This document shows positions 11,754-22,922 of a stretch of 64,000 bases of DNA, piece after piece. The stretch lies in NCBI RefSeq assembly GCF_964355755.1, contig NC_092670.1, forward strand, positions 29,687,795-29,751,794. The letters are read 5' to 3'. A program made the translations under genes and the position numbers. The notes under the pieces are model-generated. The model saw nothing but the letters and a program-made list of their open reading frames with translations, did no database searches and was not told where the DNA came from. The number at the start of each line of letters is the position of its first letter. Position 1 is the stretch's first letter. Source of the DNA: Antedon mediterranea. Lineage: Eukaryota; Echinodermata; Crinoidea; Comatulida; Antedonidae.

Positions 11754-12700
11754 ATTCTACTACATAATGTCATTGGCTTGATTTTTACCGTGGTTAACAC
11801 TCTGTGTATGAATAGTTGTAGGTAAGGCCTACAAACAAATTGTTTTTGTATCATGTTTTCTCCGTCGGCTGCTAGCTAAGTAAGGCTGAGTAGCTTGCTG
11901 TTATGAGGGTTTTTATACCTGTTCCGGGCCTTACTTGGTTGGTTTCACATGCCTTTTTATCGCATTATTTGAAACTAAACGAAACATTCAACACAGGACG
12001 GTAAACTATAAACGCTGAACATCGTACCTATTTATTATTTATATGGATCGTAAATACACGTAATATTTATATGAAATACAAAAAGATGTATTGTAGACAG
12101 TCCTACTACTACTCCGCGATCTGATGAATAGGGGGAAATCCCCAAAACATTTTGCGGGTAGAATTTTTTTTTTTTTTTTGAAAAAAATTCCACCCTCAAC
12201 CGGAAACAAGATATTTTTAAATTTTGGCCTGGTTATTAAAATATTTTTTGATTTTGGCCTTGGTGCCCCTTTGATTTAAAACAAATGGCCTTGGTGCCCT
12301 CCCATTTGGCCTTGGTGCCCCTAAAATCAATGAAAACCGGAGGCCAAATGGCCTTGCCCCTAAAATCCCCAAATTCGAGGCCTGACAATGTCCTTTATAG
12401 AGGGGAAGATCGTCCAGGCCGTGGACCCAATAAGTGGATGTTGGCTTCGCGGTACAGTAAAAGAGGAGAATGAAAATCAGTGCCTGATAAAGTGGCTGGA
12501 TATTCTACGAAACACTGGGTGGAAAAGCAATTTCTTAGGGAGCCAGTTTTGAAGAGAGCAAAGTCAACATTTGATAGATCGAAATTTCCAATATTTAAAG
12601 CGCCACATAATTTGCAGGCTGGTGACTTGCGTCTGCAATTACAAGGAGGAAAATGGGAAAGGACACGCTATTCTGACCAACGATAAGTTCATGTGTGAGG

Positions 12701-13690
12701 TAAACATTTACAAATTTAAATAAACTTGTTGATAAATTATTCTTTTAAGTTGATTAAAACGGTCTTTTAAATTTAAAACGCTTGCCTCGAGTAAAAAAAT
12801 GTACATGGATTAGGTTAATTTATTTGTGATAAAACAAATGTGTGCCGCCATGAAGGGCTAAGGACCATCTCGGCCGCCGAAAATGTCGGCCGCCAGTTTG
12901 ACTTCAAATTAAGCTTTTTATTTGAAATAGTTATGAAATGATAATAAATAATATATTATTACACTAGGCCTATATACATCATTTAGTCTACACACTTAGT
13001 CGTACACGGACCACCGTTGCAAATAATACTAAAAAACGGAAGTATTTTATATCATTGCCCCATGAAGATTCCTAGATTCATTACTTATTGTTCTACAGAA
13101 TTTAGGCCCATTCTCTAGCCATTCTCTCAATATTCGTACTAATGTAAAGCTGCTTGTTGAGCATCATCTTAGTAAAATTTTTCGCATTAAAATTTATAAT
13201 ATAAATGATTTATGTTAAGCAAAAGATCGTTTTATCCTTCCCCCCCCCCCCACCTCTGAAATATGAATGCATTAAATGCTATATATGTTACAAATTAAAT
13301 TGATTGTTTATTACTTATTTCTCCATTATTTACTTAATACACTTGTTATTCAGTGACATGCTTTAACAATTGTATAGCCCGTCAAGACAACTCTGCGTAG
13401 AGGAATTAATCATTTCTTCCATGGTAAATAAAATGAAATAGGTGAAAACAACTGAGGATAAAAAAATCCGAACATCTCTCAGAAGTAAATATTTTGGAAA
13501 ACGTGAACACTGGTAAGTATAAGGTGCATGCTTTCTAATTAGAATAATATTATTATAAGCACTACTGAATAAATTTGAAAAATATGAATAGAAAGAATAT
13601 ATTATGTATGCCTATTGAAATGTATCAGAACAATGCGAAATGTAAAAGCATTTTATCCCAGATAAAAAAAAGTATTCTATAGTTTCTAAA
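12701..13690. other. Non-coding stretch with one exon-like segment
   Basis: The only coding-like piece is about 13450-13514: it follows AAATAG at 13445, contains SLRSKYFGKREHW and ends at a donor-like GTAAGT (13515). A poly-C run occurs at about 13240-13252. Nothing else is recognised. Confidence 0.3.
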
Positions 13691-13694
13691 TATT

Positions 13695-14250
13695 ATAAAG
13701 AAGATAAATTTATTTATTTATTTATTTATTCGGTATATAAAAATATATTACAAAACAACAGTCAAGGACTGAAATGAATTGCATTACAAATGACTAAAAA
13801 ATTAGTTAAAATTGCTATAAAAATAGAAACATCTAATTAAAATTAGATATCGTACCATAAAATTGAAAACATACATGAATAAAAAACCTTAAAACATTCA
13901 CTTATTACATATCTAAAAAGAGCTAGTGGTGCCTATTAATTATATCCACCAAGGTGGGAACTGGAGACGACCTACAGTAAGTCTGCTGGTTTTACAATGA
14001 GGTACCTCTAGAAAGCGGTTGAATCTGAGAGACCGAGCTGGCTTATGAAGAGGGGGAAGTATTTCTCTAAAGAGCTCGGATTTTAATAAGCCTTCCCCGA
14101 AAGACAACACAAGTTTGTTTCTTCTCTCAACAAGAGTAGGTAAACCAGTAACAGACAATGCATGATCATAGCACAAATAGTTGTTACCTAGCATGATACG
14201 CAATGCTCTCAAATAAATGTATATTACAAAATATACCAAGACATCTTCAT
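13695..14250 (-). pseudogene. 5'-truncated non-LTR retrotransposon, ORF2 C-terminus and 3' tail
   Basis: A 99-residue minus-strand frame (13940-14239) has LRALRIMLG, SVTGLPTLVERRNKLVLSF and LPNC-like VPHCKTSR residues. This is typical of the last part of CR1/Jockey-group LINE reverse-transcriptase proteins after the polymerase domain. The element's 3' end, at the low coordinate, is a tetranucleotide tail of AAAT units (13702-13731). The 5' end is truncated near 14250. The family-level assignment is from memory of the RRN.L...F pattern. Confidence 0.65.
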
Positions 14251-14341
14251 ACTAACTGGCAATTAGCGATACAAATCCAAACCTTTTTGTCAAGCGGATT
14301 TAAATCACGATTTTAATACTGTTTTTTTTTTCATTATAGAT

Positions 14342-14860
14342 ATGCTGACAATTTTACACAATGCCACGGTTGCAATACCTCCATCAGCATCGACACAAAA
14401 TGACAAGGAAAATGTTCACCTAACAACTGTCGTGGCCAACGTGACAAACGTACCAAATCCGGCTTCAGAACCAAACACAGGAACTCCAACGACCCAGCGT
14501 AACAATTTTAGAATAGAAGCCCCGAAAAATGTACCACCACCGGATTTCCATGTTACCGACAATGCACCCATGCAAACACTACCGGTACCGATCGCGAACG
14601 ACAATGTTGGCGAAGATAACATTGAAAGCTACAAAAATTTACCACCACCGGATTTCCATGTTATGGACAACGCACATACGCAAACAATACCGCCCCACAT
14701 AGTCACTAGCAGTCCCAGCAAAGAGAACTCCGTTATCAACGAATTTGATATGGTAACGCGACCACCATTGGTATCATCATCAACGTGCCCACAAGTGAAT
14801 GTAGCCCTTCTTGCCTGTTGTGTAATGCAAACATCGCATGGTTGTTTACATTGTTTTTAA
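14342..14860 (+). CDS. Pro/Thr/Asn-rich hypothetical protein or exon with an internal repeat
   Basis: A 172-residue open frame starts just after TTTTTTTTTTCATTATAG, a strong acceptor-like site (ending 14339), so it may be an internal or last exon. It is rich in P, T, N and S and lacks a hydrophobic segment until a Cys-containing end. Residues about 59-77 and 97-115 repeat NVPPPDFHVTDNAPMQT / NLPPPDFHVMDNAHTQT. This preserved amino-acid repeat argues for real coding origin at some time. I do not recognise it. It could be a retroelement gag-like linker or a disordered host protein. Confidence 0.35.
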   Translation: MLTILHNATVAIPPSASTQNDKENVHLTTVVANVTNVPNPASEPNTGTPTTQRNNFRIEAPKNVPPPDFHVTDNAPMQTLPVPIANDNVGEDNIESYKNLPPPDFHVMDNAHTQTIPPHIVTSSPSKENSVINEFDMVTRPPLVSSSTCPQVNVALLACCVMQTSHGCLHCF

Positions 14861-14869
14861 GCTTATAAT

Positions 14870-15250
14870 TAGCTGTACGTAAATAAGAATACTGGAATAG
14901 GATAGGTTAAAAGATAAAATCAAGTAAGTTTAAATTATTAAATTTATTATTAGACCTACGATAGTTTATTTAAGGCATTAGAGTATTTATTATTTTTTAG
15001 CCCATCATCAGCTCAGCTGGCCGTCGCTACCTACCGGCTAGGCAAACGACATCATTGCCTGAAGCATTTTGGGCCAATATCTAATTTAGGTTTACCACAC
15101 ACTGTGATGCTAATTAATGGGTTGTAAATGTTGCATCTGCAGTATGACCTTGCATGAAAGTCCATCGCGGTAGCAAAACACGATCAACTAAACAGGCCAC
15201 ACCCACAGCTCATTACCGCGGCTAAGCGATTATCGCGGGAGAACCGCGAT
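14870..15250. other. Unassigned intergenic sequence
   Basis: No coding similarity is recognised. Two CCGCGG sites and several ATCGCGG words near 15200-15250 make a locally GC-rich patch. Confidence 0.35.
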
Positions 15251-15574
15251 CAAAACATTTGGGCACGCTCCCTTACTACAAAAAAACATAAATCAAGGCT
15301 TGGAAGCGGGCCATTGGAAGGGGAACCTGATGGTGTTGTGGGTGTTCTGGAAAGGTGGACTCGCTTTTTGCCCAAAGCAATGATATCACCAACAAATGCC
15401 TCAAGCCAGTCACAAATGTGCACCTCATTCAAGTAAAAGAAGAGGAAATCAAAATTTTTGATCAAATACCATATATTGGAATTGATGAGTTTTGGCTTAG
15501 AGTTGAAGGTGGTGCTTTTTCTATTCAAGAAGTTGGAAACGGTGATGTAGGCCTACATCACATGAAGTAGGAAA

Positions 15575-15800
15575 CATCGAGTCTGACTGCTGCATATTTT
15601 GTCAAATTCAGTTTCATTTACTGCATAACGGCAGACAAATTGAAATTCAAAAGCATAAACATAAATTTCCCCTTGGGCATAGTAACTAGATAGCCCTTTT
15701 GGGTTTTCATTAATGATGTCCCCAAACTCAGTTCTATTTACTGCATAACGGTGGACTATATTCAATAGTAAGCATAAATTTTCCCTTCGAGCATAGCATA
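15575..15800. repeat. Two-copy direct repeat, about 120-bp unit
   Basis: TTTACTGCATAACGGCAGAC (15616) and TTTACTGCATAACGGTGGAC (15736) sit in two diverged tandem units. Each ends with AAGCATAAA...TTTTCCC/TTCCCC...GCATAG. Confidence 0.55.
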
Positions 15801-15949
15801 AAATAAATAAATAAAATAAAATCATGTGGCATCCTCTGGCTTCTTCCTGCTCAGGCAGAGTTCACCATTTTCTTTCAAAACTTGTTTTCTGGGATTGCGT
15901 CAGCCACTGAACTATAACTTTTTTCCTTTCTCCATCTAATTTGTCGGCA

Positions 15950-16860
15950 GTCTGTCCCGCTCTACCAGCAATAGACAGTTTTTCTGTTAGCTGTCTCACA
16001 AATTCTTCCGGCATTAACTGCCTCACTCTTTCAATTCATGCTCTGCCTTTTTCTTGTTTACCTCTGGCCAGTCATAGTTACTCAGCCTTCAGCTTTCGCA
16101 ATACAGCCTTCTGCAATCTTTCATCATTCGGCAGTCATAGTTACACCCGCCGTTTACACGAGCATATTGCACCTAAACGACGTCTGGCATTAACTGCCTC
16201 ACTCTTCCAATTCATGCATTCGCCTTTTTTTTGTTTACCTCTTGCCAGTCATAGTTACTTCTGCCGTTTACCCGAATGACAATGAGAACAGTCCCACTCC
16301 AATCTATTTGTTATAATTTCTCCGTCAGCTGTCGCACAAATTTGTCTGGCATTAACTGCCTCACTCTACCAATTCTTGACAGTCATAGTTACTCCCGCCG
16401 TTTACCCCTTTACGACATAAACAGTCTTCAGCATTCCACCTTCAGCAATCAATGTTGTAAAATGTATTATTTCAGCTACTAATTCTGTTGCAATTTTCAC
16501 TCTTCCAAGCATAGCCTTTTTCTTATTTGCATCTGGCCAGAGTCATAATGACTCCCGCCATTTACCCGAGCATACGACACTGAGAACAGTCCCGCTCCAA
16601 TCTGACCAGAAATCGATTTTTGTTCTAATTTCTCCGTCAGCTGTCGCACGAACTCGTCCGGCATTAATTGCCTCACTCTTTCAATTGCATCGTCGTCGTC
16701 ATTTTGCCAAAGTCGCTTAGGAACGCTCTGGCACCACCACTCCGCTTGCCATCACTGCTTCTTAGACAAAGTCTACTGCCTGCCTCTTCTGCTTTTTAGC
16801 ATAGCCTTTTTTCAGAGTCATAGTTACTCCCGACATTTACCCGAGCAAAGGTGCTTAGGA
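15950..16860 (-). repeat. Degenerate array of duplicated minus-strand coding fragments
   Basis: On the minus strand a segment encoding ERVRQLMPEEFVRQLTEKL-like residues recurs near 15970-16040, 16185-16215, 16325-16375 and 16635-16690, with GGGAGTAACTATGACTG-type blocks between. The longest intact part is a stop-to-stop frame at 16497-16751 (84 codons) with SVPKRLWQNDDDD and FSVSYARVNGGSHYD. Several sub-blocks, such as GCAATCAATGTTGTAAAATG at 16446 and 17020, are also repeated. It looks like repeated partial duplication of an unidentified exon. Confidence 0.45.
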
Positions 16861-17099
16861 AAACTACTTTACATAGTTACTTTATGATATGGCTGAAAGT
16901 GCAGTCCATTTTTTACAACACCCATCTTGATTACTGAAAATCAAAATCTACGCGAGGTTTCCGTCCTCACCTCAGGACACATGCGTTACCATTTGACATT
17001 TTCAATCATTTATTCGCAATCAATGTTGTAAAATGTACCATTTTGATCACCTTGATTTCAATTTTGCTGCCTTCGGGAATGCCTGTTGTCCCTCCCGGG

Positions 17100-17880
17100 T
17101 CCTGGGGCCATGTTGAAGCTTTCACGTGGCGGCCCTGTTGACGTCACATATTGCATATGTGGCTAACTAATTCAACGTCATATAGTTTTTCACACAAGTT
17201 TTATAAAATAATAAAACTATTCAAATACAAAGGAGATATTGTGTAAATATGCATAAATACCAATCTCCTTGGTCAAATATGAAGGACTTCATGGTACTAG
17301 TAGTAGTTTTTTTTTTTTTTTTCCTTTTTTTTTTTAGTGGAATACTTCGATTGATTTAGACTTGCACAGACACTAAGAAAAAATAGACAATCATTTGTTT
17401 TACTGTCAATTTGTATAATTTTCATTTATTTAGTTCAAGAAAGAAATAATGTATTTGGAAAGCACATTTCAAGACCTTTCATTTGGTATCAAACATTATT
17501 CAATTACTGTAAATGAAAAAAAGTTTTAGACTAATTTGTGACATGCACTTTGGTGAATGAGATACTTTTAACATTGTAACATAAAAACGAGAGGAAAAAA
17601 TATGCTTAAAAATATGATATTTATAACAGAGTATGATAATAAAAGTGGGATGAACCCACACAAGAAAAACAAAATAATAAACATACACCATGCATGTTTT
17701 TTTCAAAAAGAAATTGAAAAGTTATAAACCAATTTTTTTTTTTGCCACCTGAAGCCTAGACTATCTAGCAGGCATAAGTGAACAGAACAGAAATGTTTTA
17801 TGAATTTTGTTTGGAATTTATAAATATTGTTCCATGACTAGATACCAACTATTTTTTTGGTAAATGGAATTTTTTTCAAT
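17100..17880. other. Non-coding AT-rich stretch with T runs
   Basis: No coding sequence is recognised. A T-rich tract at about 17308-17336 and AT-rich unique sequence fill the interval up to the acceptor at 17886. Confidence 0.4.
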
Positions 17881-17886
17881 TTTTAG

Positions 17887-19971
17887 CCAAAGGTGTGCAA
17901 AAAATGAAGAAGGTTGATGATCAGCCACACTTATCCAAAGACCAAATTGATAGTCAGCCATCTGCAGACCAGCCTGATAAAGATCGCTTTCCCCAAACAG
18001 AAGTCCAAACCAAGGAAGATGACCTGCCACCAGTTTTGACAAAACCAAGATGGACAAGTAAGTAGTTATAACAAATTGAGTTAGTGCAGTATAAATTAGA
18101 CCCTTATCTGTCACTTTACTTCAATATCTGGAATCATGCATGTTATTGTTAATTGCTTTTCTTCAGAGAACATCAGTCCACTGTGGACTCTAAACGCTTC
18201 CACAGCCTAATTTCCAATGTTTCTCTGAGCCAGTTACATCTGTATGATTGACTGAGGCATGTTTTATTGAAGGCCAAATTGTAGATGAACCTCAAATCTA
18301 GTAGCCCCACCTTAAAGTGATGTTTACCAGTTTTCCCCCTCTTGCTTTCCTCATAAACAGGTCTTTTTGTCTTTACTACTATCCTACTGTCACTTTTGAA
18401 TTTTAAAAATAGCAGTGGCGGATCTAGTGGGGGGCGTGTGGGGCGTACGCCCCCCCCTATTTTTTAAAGATTTTTTTTTTTTTTTTAAATTAAATAGATT
18501 TTAAAAACACGTATCGTTTCGACGGTCATTTTCATAGTGAAAATAGTACGTCGGAGCACATCGTCAGCTTGATCGCATTTCACCAAGCATGTACGTCGAC
18601 ATCCTTTGTGTACTATCAATCTCTAGCTTTACCAACGATCATTCACAGTTAAGTGTAAAACTAAAAGGAGCAAGTTGATAAAAGCCACGTGGTGAGCTTG
18701 GTCGCGTTTTACTAAGCAGGTCGGCATCCTTTGTGATCGTCACTCCCGTTGTAGAGTAGCGGTACGTACCTCCGACGATCAATAGAGTTTATGAAGTCAC
18801 ATGGTCAGTGCTACACTACGCGCCCATTTATTAACTACAATAAAAACAAAGGCTAGGACTGTAGTGCCTATGAAAATTATCCCGTTAGGCCTATATTTTA
18901 TTAAAACATATTACTATTAAAATATTAACAATGCTGCATGCAGCATTTCATGACCGGGCCTTGTAGTGTTTTATTTGCTTTTCCGTCGATGAGTCTCATA
19001 AACAAATCGCGATGACAAAAGGGGTGTTTTGTTTTTTTCAAATCACTAAATATAATGTAATGATGATCGAGCCGGACCGCTAATTTTTAAACGATCGTTT
19101 AAACCAGGTCGTTGAATATGCCGTGATTTTAATTGTCAAAAACATGATCGTCAGTCGGAGTTTCGATAAATCTCGCGTCGCATGTGTTGCGTGGTGGTGG
19201 AAAACACTCTCAGCAAGTTTGCTTCATTAATATGCATGAGACTCTGTGATGACCCGCTTTAACGTGACGTCATTTTACTTTAGCTGCATGGATGATGGAT
19301 GGATGGACGTCACCGCGATCGACCCGGCGCGCGTGTAAGAAAATAATACCGGCCTAGGCTAGGACAAGTTTATGCTTATATAAAAGCTGAAAAACATCGT
19401 CGCGTTGTAAAAATTTAGATGTAAAGTACAGGCAAGTTGTTAGCTTGCTTTGGTACCCTAGGTAATCAGCTGCATGTTCCACATGTCGTAATTTGCGAGC
19501 TTTAGAGTGTTTGGTAAATGACATTATGAATTGTTTGTGAATCGTTTTAAACGACTTACAATGCGCTAGAACGCCAAAATTTCCAGGGCCCTTCGGCCCC
19601 TGGACCCCGACCGGGGGCCCTTGGCGGCCCCCTGGCCCCCAGCCAGTGTTTGCTCGCTTCGCTCGCAAACCTACGCCCCCCCTATTTCAAAATCCTGGAT
19701 CCGCCCCTGAATAGGATTAAAGTACTGTACTTTTTTAAATCAACCTTCTTTACAACTTATTTTTCAGGTGCACATTGGTTTTGGGGTATTTCTGCCCATA
19801 GAAAATTAGGAACTAATAAAAGCTAACCGCAAACCACCAATGTTCGTAAAGTCTCTGGTTGTGGCGGTATGGGGCTCAGAGGGGCAAGGAACCAAAAGGT
19901 GTGTCCCAGGCACAAAGGAACCTGTGTTGCCAAGCCAGCAATGACGCCTTTAAAATACCAGGCAGTTAGAG
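17887..19971 (+). pseudogene. Probable BEN-domain gene, two exons, frameshifted
   Basis: Exon 1 (17887-18057) follows TTTTTCAATTTTTAG and ends at GTAAGT. It encodes polar, probably disordered sequence with many Q, D and K residues ending LTKPRWT. Exon 2 (19768-19971) follows TTATTTTTCAG and ends at GTATGT. It contains GISAHRKLGTN, then PPMFVKSLVVAVWGSE and, one frame over, KGTCVAKPAMTPLKYQAVR. The last two resemble the two halves of a BEN domain, a small chromatin and DNA-binding fold. At least two frameshifts break exon 2. The intron holds a hAT-like insertion at 18413-19709. The BEN call is from pattern memory and could be wrong. Confidence 0.45.
18413..19709. mobile_element. Non-autonomous hAT-like transposon
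   Basis: The ends are CAGTGGCGGATCTAG (18413) and CTGGATCCGCCCCTG (19695-19709), imperfect 15-bp inverted repeats of the CAGNGGCGGATC type typical of hAT families. Subterminal G/C-rich repeats (GGGGGGC, GGGCCCCCGG) follow on both ends. AATAG occurs on both flanks but an 8-bp duplication is not clear. No transposase was found. It lies in an intron of the BEN-like pseudogene. Confidence 0.65.
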
Positions 19972-20029
19972 GTATGTTTATTATAATAATTTCTATTCTT
20001 GTTTCAGTTTCCAATATTTTCTGAATTCA

Positions 20030-20400
20030 ATAAAATCATACTTTGTGTATAACATCCATGAATGCTTAATTGCTTTCAAATATATGCTTCTTTAATTCAT
20101 TAAACTAAACAGACAACATGCATAATTAATGTAAAAAAAGTGTTTTTTTTTACAAATCTTTTATGCAGTATGCACTTGTACACTATATTGATATTTCATC
20201 ATTTCTTCTTCCACCATCATTATGAATGCTTGCGAGTAATATTCTTTGTGTTTGCAGTTTGTTTTCTTTTAATTTAAATGATATTTTTATTTGACAATTA
20301 CTGATGTAGGTGTATCTTGTTCTTTAAATTTCATTCACTACCTATTCAACATCTGGTAGGACAAGGGGATAAATTGCTGTTGAGGGGAGTTGACTGAACC
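20030..20400. other. Unassigned AT-rich sequence
   Basis: No gene or repeat boundary is recognised. Confidence 0.35.
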
Positions 20401-20404
20401 GTTA

Positions 20405-20530
20405 TATTAAAACAACGTATTATATAAATATCAATCTGGATTTCGAGCTGCCTTCTCTACTGACACATGTTTGATAGACTTAGTTGATTCCCTTAAAACC
20501 CAAACTTCTAAGGGAAATTTCTAGGGTATG
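20405..20530 (+). pseudogene. Fragment of LINE reverse transcriptase
   Basis: A short plus-strand frame contains YQSGFRAAFSTDTCLIDLVD, which matches the QSGFR..fSTeTCL..l.d segment before the first catalytic Asp block in CR1/L2/Jockey-type reverse transcriptases. A stop follows at once, and nothing else of the element is seen nearby. Confidence 0.6.
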
Positions 20531-20744
20531 CCAAATAAATGAAAGAAAGAAAAAGAGGTCGCTGATTTAAACCGGCCAGCAAAACGTAAACTGGCAATGT
20601 CTGATTAGACCTATTTTGAGGGTATGCGGGTCATTAAGACCATTAGTGGAGTAAGGATGCACAGTTACTGTGAATAATAATTATCCAGAACAAGTTAATA
20701 AACTAAACAAATTTGAATTTATGTTATTTCTGTACTGTTTTTTT

Positions 20745-21035
20745 AGACTATCGAACTGGTAAATTTTCCAACTGGGATCAATCACACCAGTGGGTAAATT
20801 TACAACTGGGATTGGTCAGACCAGTTGGAAAATTTCCAACTGGGATCAATCACACCAGTTAAAAAATTTACAACTGGTATCGGTCAGACCAGTTGGAAAA
20901 TTTACAACTGGGAAAAATTTACAACTAGGGTTTTTAAGACCAGTTAAAAAATTCCCAATTGGGAATTGTCTCAATTCACAACAGGGAAAATTCCTAACTG
21001 GTCTTCAACTGGAATTTTTACCTGGGGAAGTATTT
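20745..21035 (+). repeat. Palindromic minisatellite based on AACTGG / CCAGTT
   Basis: About eight units combine GGTAAATTTNCAACTGG with GACCAGTT / CACCAGTT. The core CCAGTTGGAAAATTTCC is close to a perfect palindrome, so both strands can form hairpins. The 87-codon frame across it is only the repeat translated. Confidence 0.7.
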
Positions 21036-22622
21036 AAATTATATATACTTTAGGAAGTTGAGACATTGGTTAACTCGAAAAAGTACATGGTATTTGAAGA
21101 ACAGTTTGTTTTACCATGCATTCAACAAGTGGGCATCACAACCACATTGTTCTGGTCCCAACAATCGACCAGTCAGCAATATTGCTCTGGCAACAGCAAC
21201 ATTATTTACTATCAGGAAGAAGTTAGTGAAAGCCTGCAATAAACATCCAGAACTATATAAGGCCAATGCAGAAAGATTAATCATTTTTGGTGGTCACAAC
21301 TTTCTTAACATTGTAAATCTAAAAAAAGGTTTTTGAAGAACAGTTACTAAAACTCATCAAATGCCGAGAAGAATAATGCTGGTCATCAGTCATAGGGATT
21401 GAAAAGCATGTGCTAGGAAGTATGCTCACAATAACTGGCATCTTTTTTTAAACAACCATGCATTCAAGTGGGCATCACAACCACATTGTTCTGGTCCCAA
21501 CAGTCGACCAGCCAGGAATATTGCTCTGGTAACAGCAACATTATTTACTGGCAACACATTCACAACATTAATTTAATAATAATAAATAATAACATAAACA
21601 TGAGTTTAATACATAAATCTGTATTTTACGAGGTGCAGAAAGATCATCTACTTCCAAGCATTGGTAGTATGTACGAAGCACACATAACGGATATATATAA
21701 AGGTTAGAGTTATATGTTATTTTACTTGGTACCTAATTATAGGATCAATAAACAATTCAATTCCATCAAAACAAAACACAAAATCATTTATTTAATTTAG
21801 TAGGAGATAATAATTCTTTAATTAGCCCTCAGTAGCATTTCCTATAATCAACTTGGGTGTTAAATGCATGTACAGTTTTAGTTTTTAGTTTTAGTGTAGT
21901 GATACTGGTTTTATGATGGTACGGAAACATCAATCTCTCTTTTTTTAACAACAGAATTTGAATTGTATACAATTATGGACACACAAAACGATCTAATTTT
22001 GGCGTCAAAAACTGTAGCTGTTGGTGAAAAGGATGTGCCAAATTCTTATTGGCTCGAAAATGAAGGCCTCAAAAGATGTTTGCAAGAAATAAAGGTTAGA
22101 TATTCTATATACAGTACATCATGCATTCTACATATTATTATTAATTGTTCCATTTTAAAGTGTACACTTTTGAGTATTTAATTTGAAGGATAAAGGTTTA
22201 TACCATAATGAATAAATTGTTGTTTGTAGGACTATAACCTAAAAATTGATACTTTGGGCCTGTTTCTGCTGCATAAAAAATAACCGGTTAAAATCGGTGT
22301 GAATAAATTAAAATCGGTGTGAATAAATTAACTCCATTTTCTTGGCAGCAGAAACAGGACACATTTGTGGTAACCGGTTAAAAGGCAGCGCAAAATAACC
22401 GGTTAAAAACACCAATTTAAATCGGTGTTAGAACGCCGTTTAACCGGTTATCGCTGAGCAATTCTTAGCTGCAACACGAAATAACGGTTATTTGATTGAC
22501 AGTTGTGACCCCGGGTCAGATACCGTCGCATACGATGTGTGTTTTCCTCGTGGTTTTGACAGTCGAACGAAGAAGTGAACATGTATGTGGATGAATGAAA
22601 TCACAAGATATGTTATTCAGTT

Positions 22623-22922
22623 GTGGGGGGAGAGAAAGTACGGGGAAGGATGGCAGGCAATAGAAAAGAATCACAGATAATAAATAAGAGCATTTTTGCG
22701 AAAGTAAAAGAGGAGTTTGGGGTGGAGTTCCGGGGACTACCATGGAGTAAAGAATATTCTTATTCTTATTCTTTACTCCATGGGACTACCCAAGCTAAGC
22801 AATTTGAGGCGTTAGTACACGCTCGCGAAGGGTATGGATGGTCCTATATAAACACCAAAACGGAAACAAAAGGAACTCAGAATGTTGCAAATACCTACCA
22901 AACGATAGTAGATAATGGTTAA
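22623..22922 (+). CDS. Small open frame inside the Harbinger-like element
   Basis: 99 codons with a charged start and FAKVKEEFGVEF. Harbinger elements often carry a Myb/SANT-like second gene, but this frame runs through a hairpin (22740-22783) and lacks clear SANT tryptophans. I treat it as doubtful. Confidence 0.15.
   Translation: MGGEKVRGRMAGNRKESQIINKSIFAKVKEEFGVEFRGLPWSKEYSYSYSLLHGTTQAKQFEALVHAREGYGWSYINTKTETKGTQNVANTYQTIVDNG
22740..22783. other. Perfect 16-bp hairpin CCATGGAGTAAAGAAT
   Basis: CCATGGAGTAAAGAAT is followed after 12 bases of ATTCTT-type loop by its exact reverse complement ATTCTTTACTCCATGG. It lies inside the Harbinger-like element. Confidence 0.8.

Larger units (their letters stand above)
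8681..12384. mobile_element. 3.7-kb DNA transposon with 14-bp TIRs and 6-bp target duplication
   Basis: The left end CAGGCCTCGAATTT (8681-8694) is the exact reverse complement of the right end AAATTCGAGGCCTG (12371-12384). ACAATG flanks both sides (8675-8680 and 12385-12390). Both subterminal regions contain repeated GGCACCAAGGCCA-like blocks, densest at 12225-12370. The 5' CAG recalls hAT ends, but hAT duplications are normally 8 bp, so the superfamily is open. I found no transposase inside. A 2-kb element is nested at 9736-11753. It is probably non-autonomous. Confidence 0.75.
8561..12700 (+). pseudogene. Unidentified coding sequence split by a transposon
   Basis: The host sequence flanking the 8681-12384 element looks coding. 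On the left is YICFICEQIVIEGRTV (ends 8680). On the right is a 54-codon frame from ATG 12388 to stop 12552 with GKIVQAVDPISGCWLRGTVK and NQCLIKW, followed in another frame by a 68-residue open stretch (12480-12686). The right part resembles small Tudor/MBT-like beta-barrel repeats (V.A.D...G.W..G.V...CLIKW), but this is inference. The ATG overlaps the target duplication and existed before the insertion. Relation to the exon-like segment at 13450-13514 is possible but unproven. Confidence 0.35.

Noticed and set aside
19354-19668. 104-codon minus-strand frame with Gly/Pro-rich start
   Set aside because: It lies across the GC-rich subterminal repeats of a hAT-like element and shows no domain.
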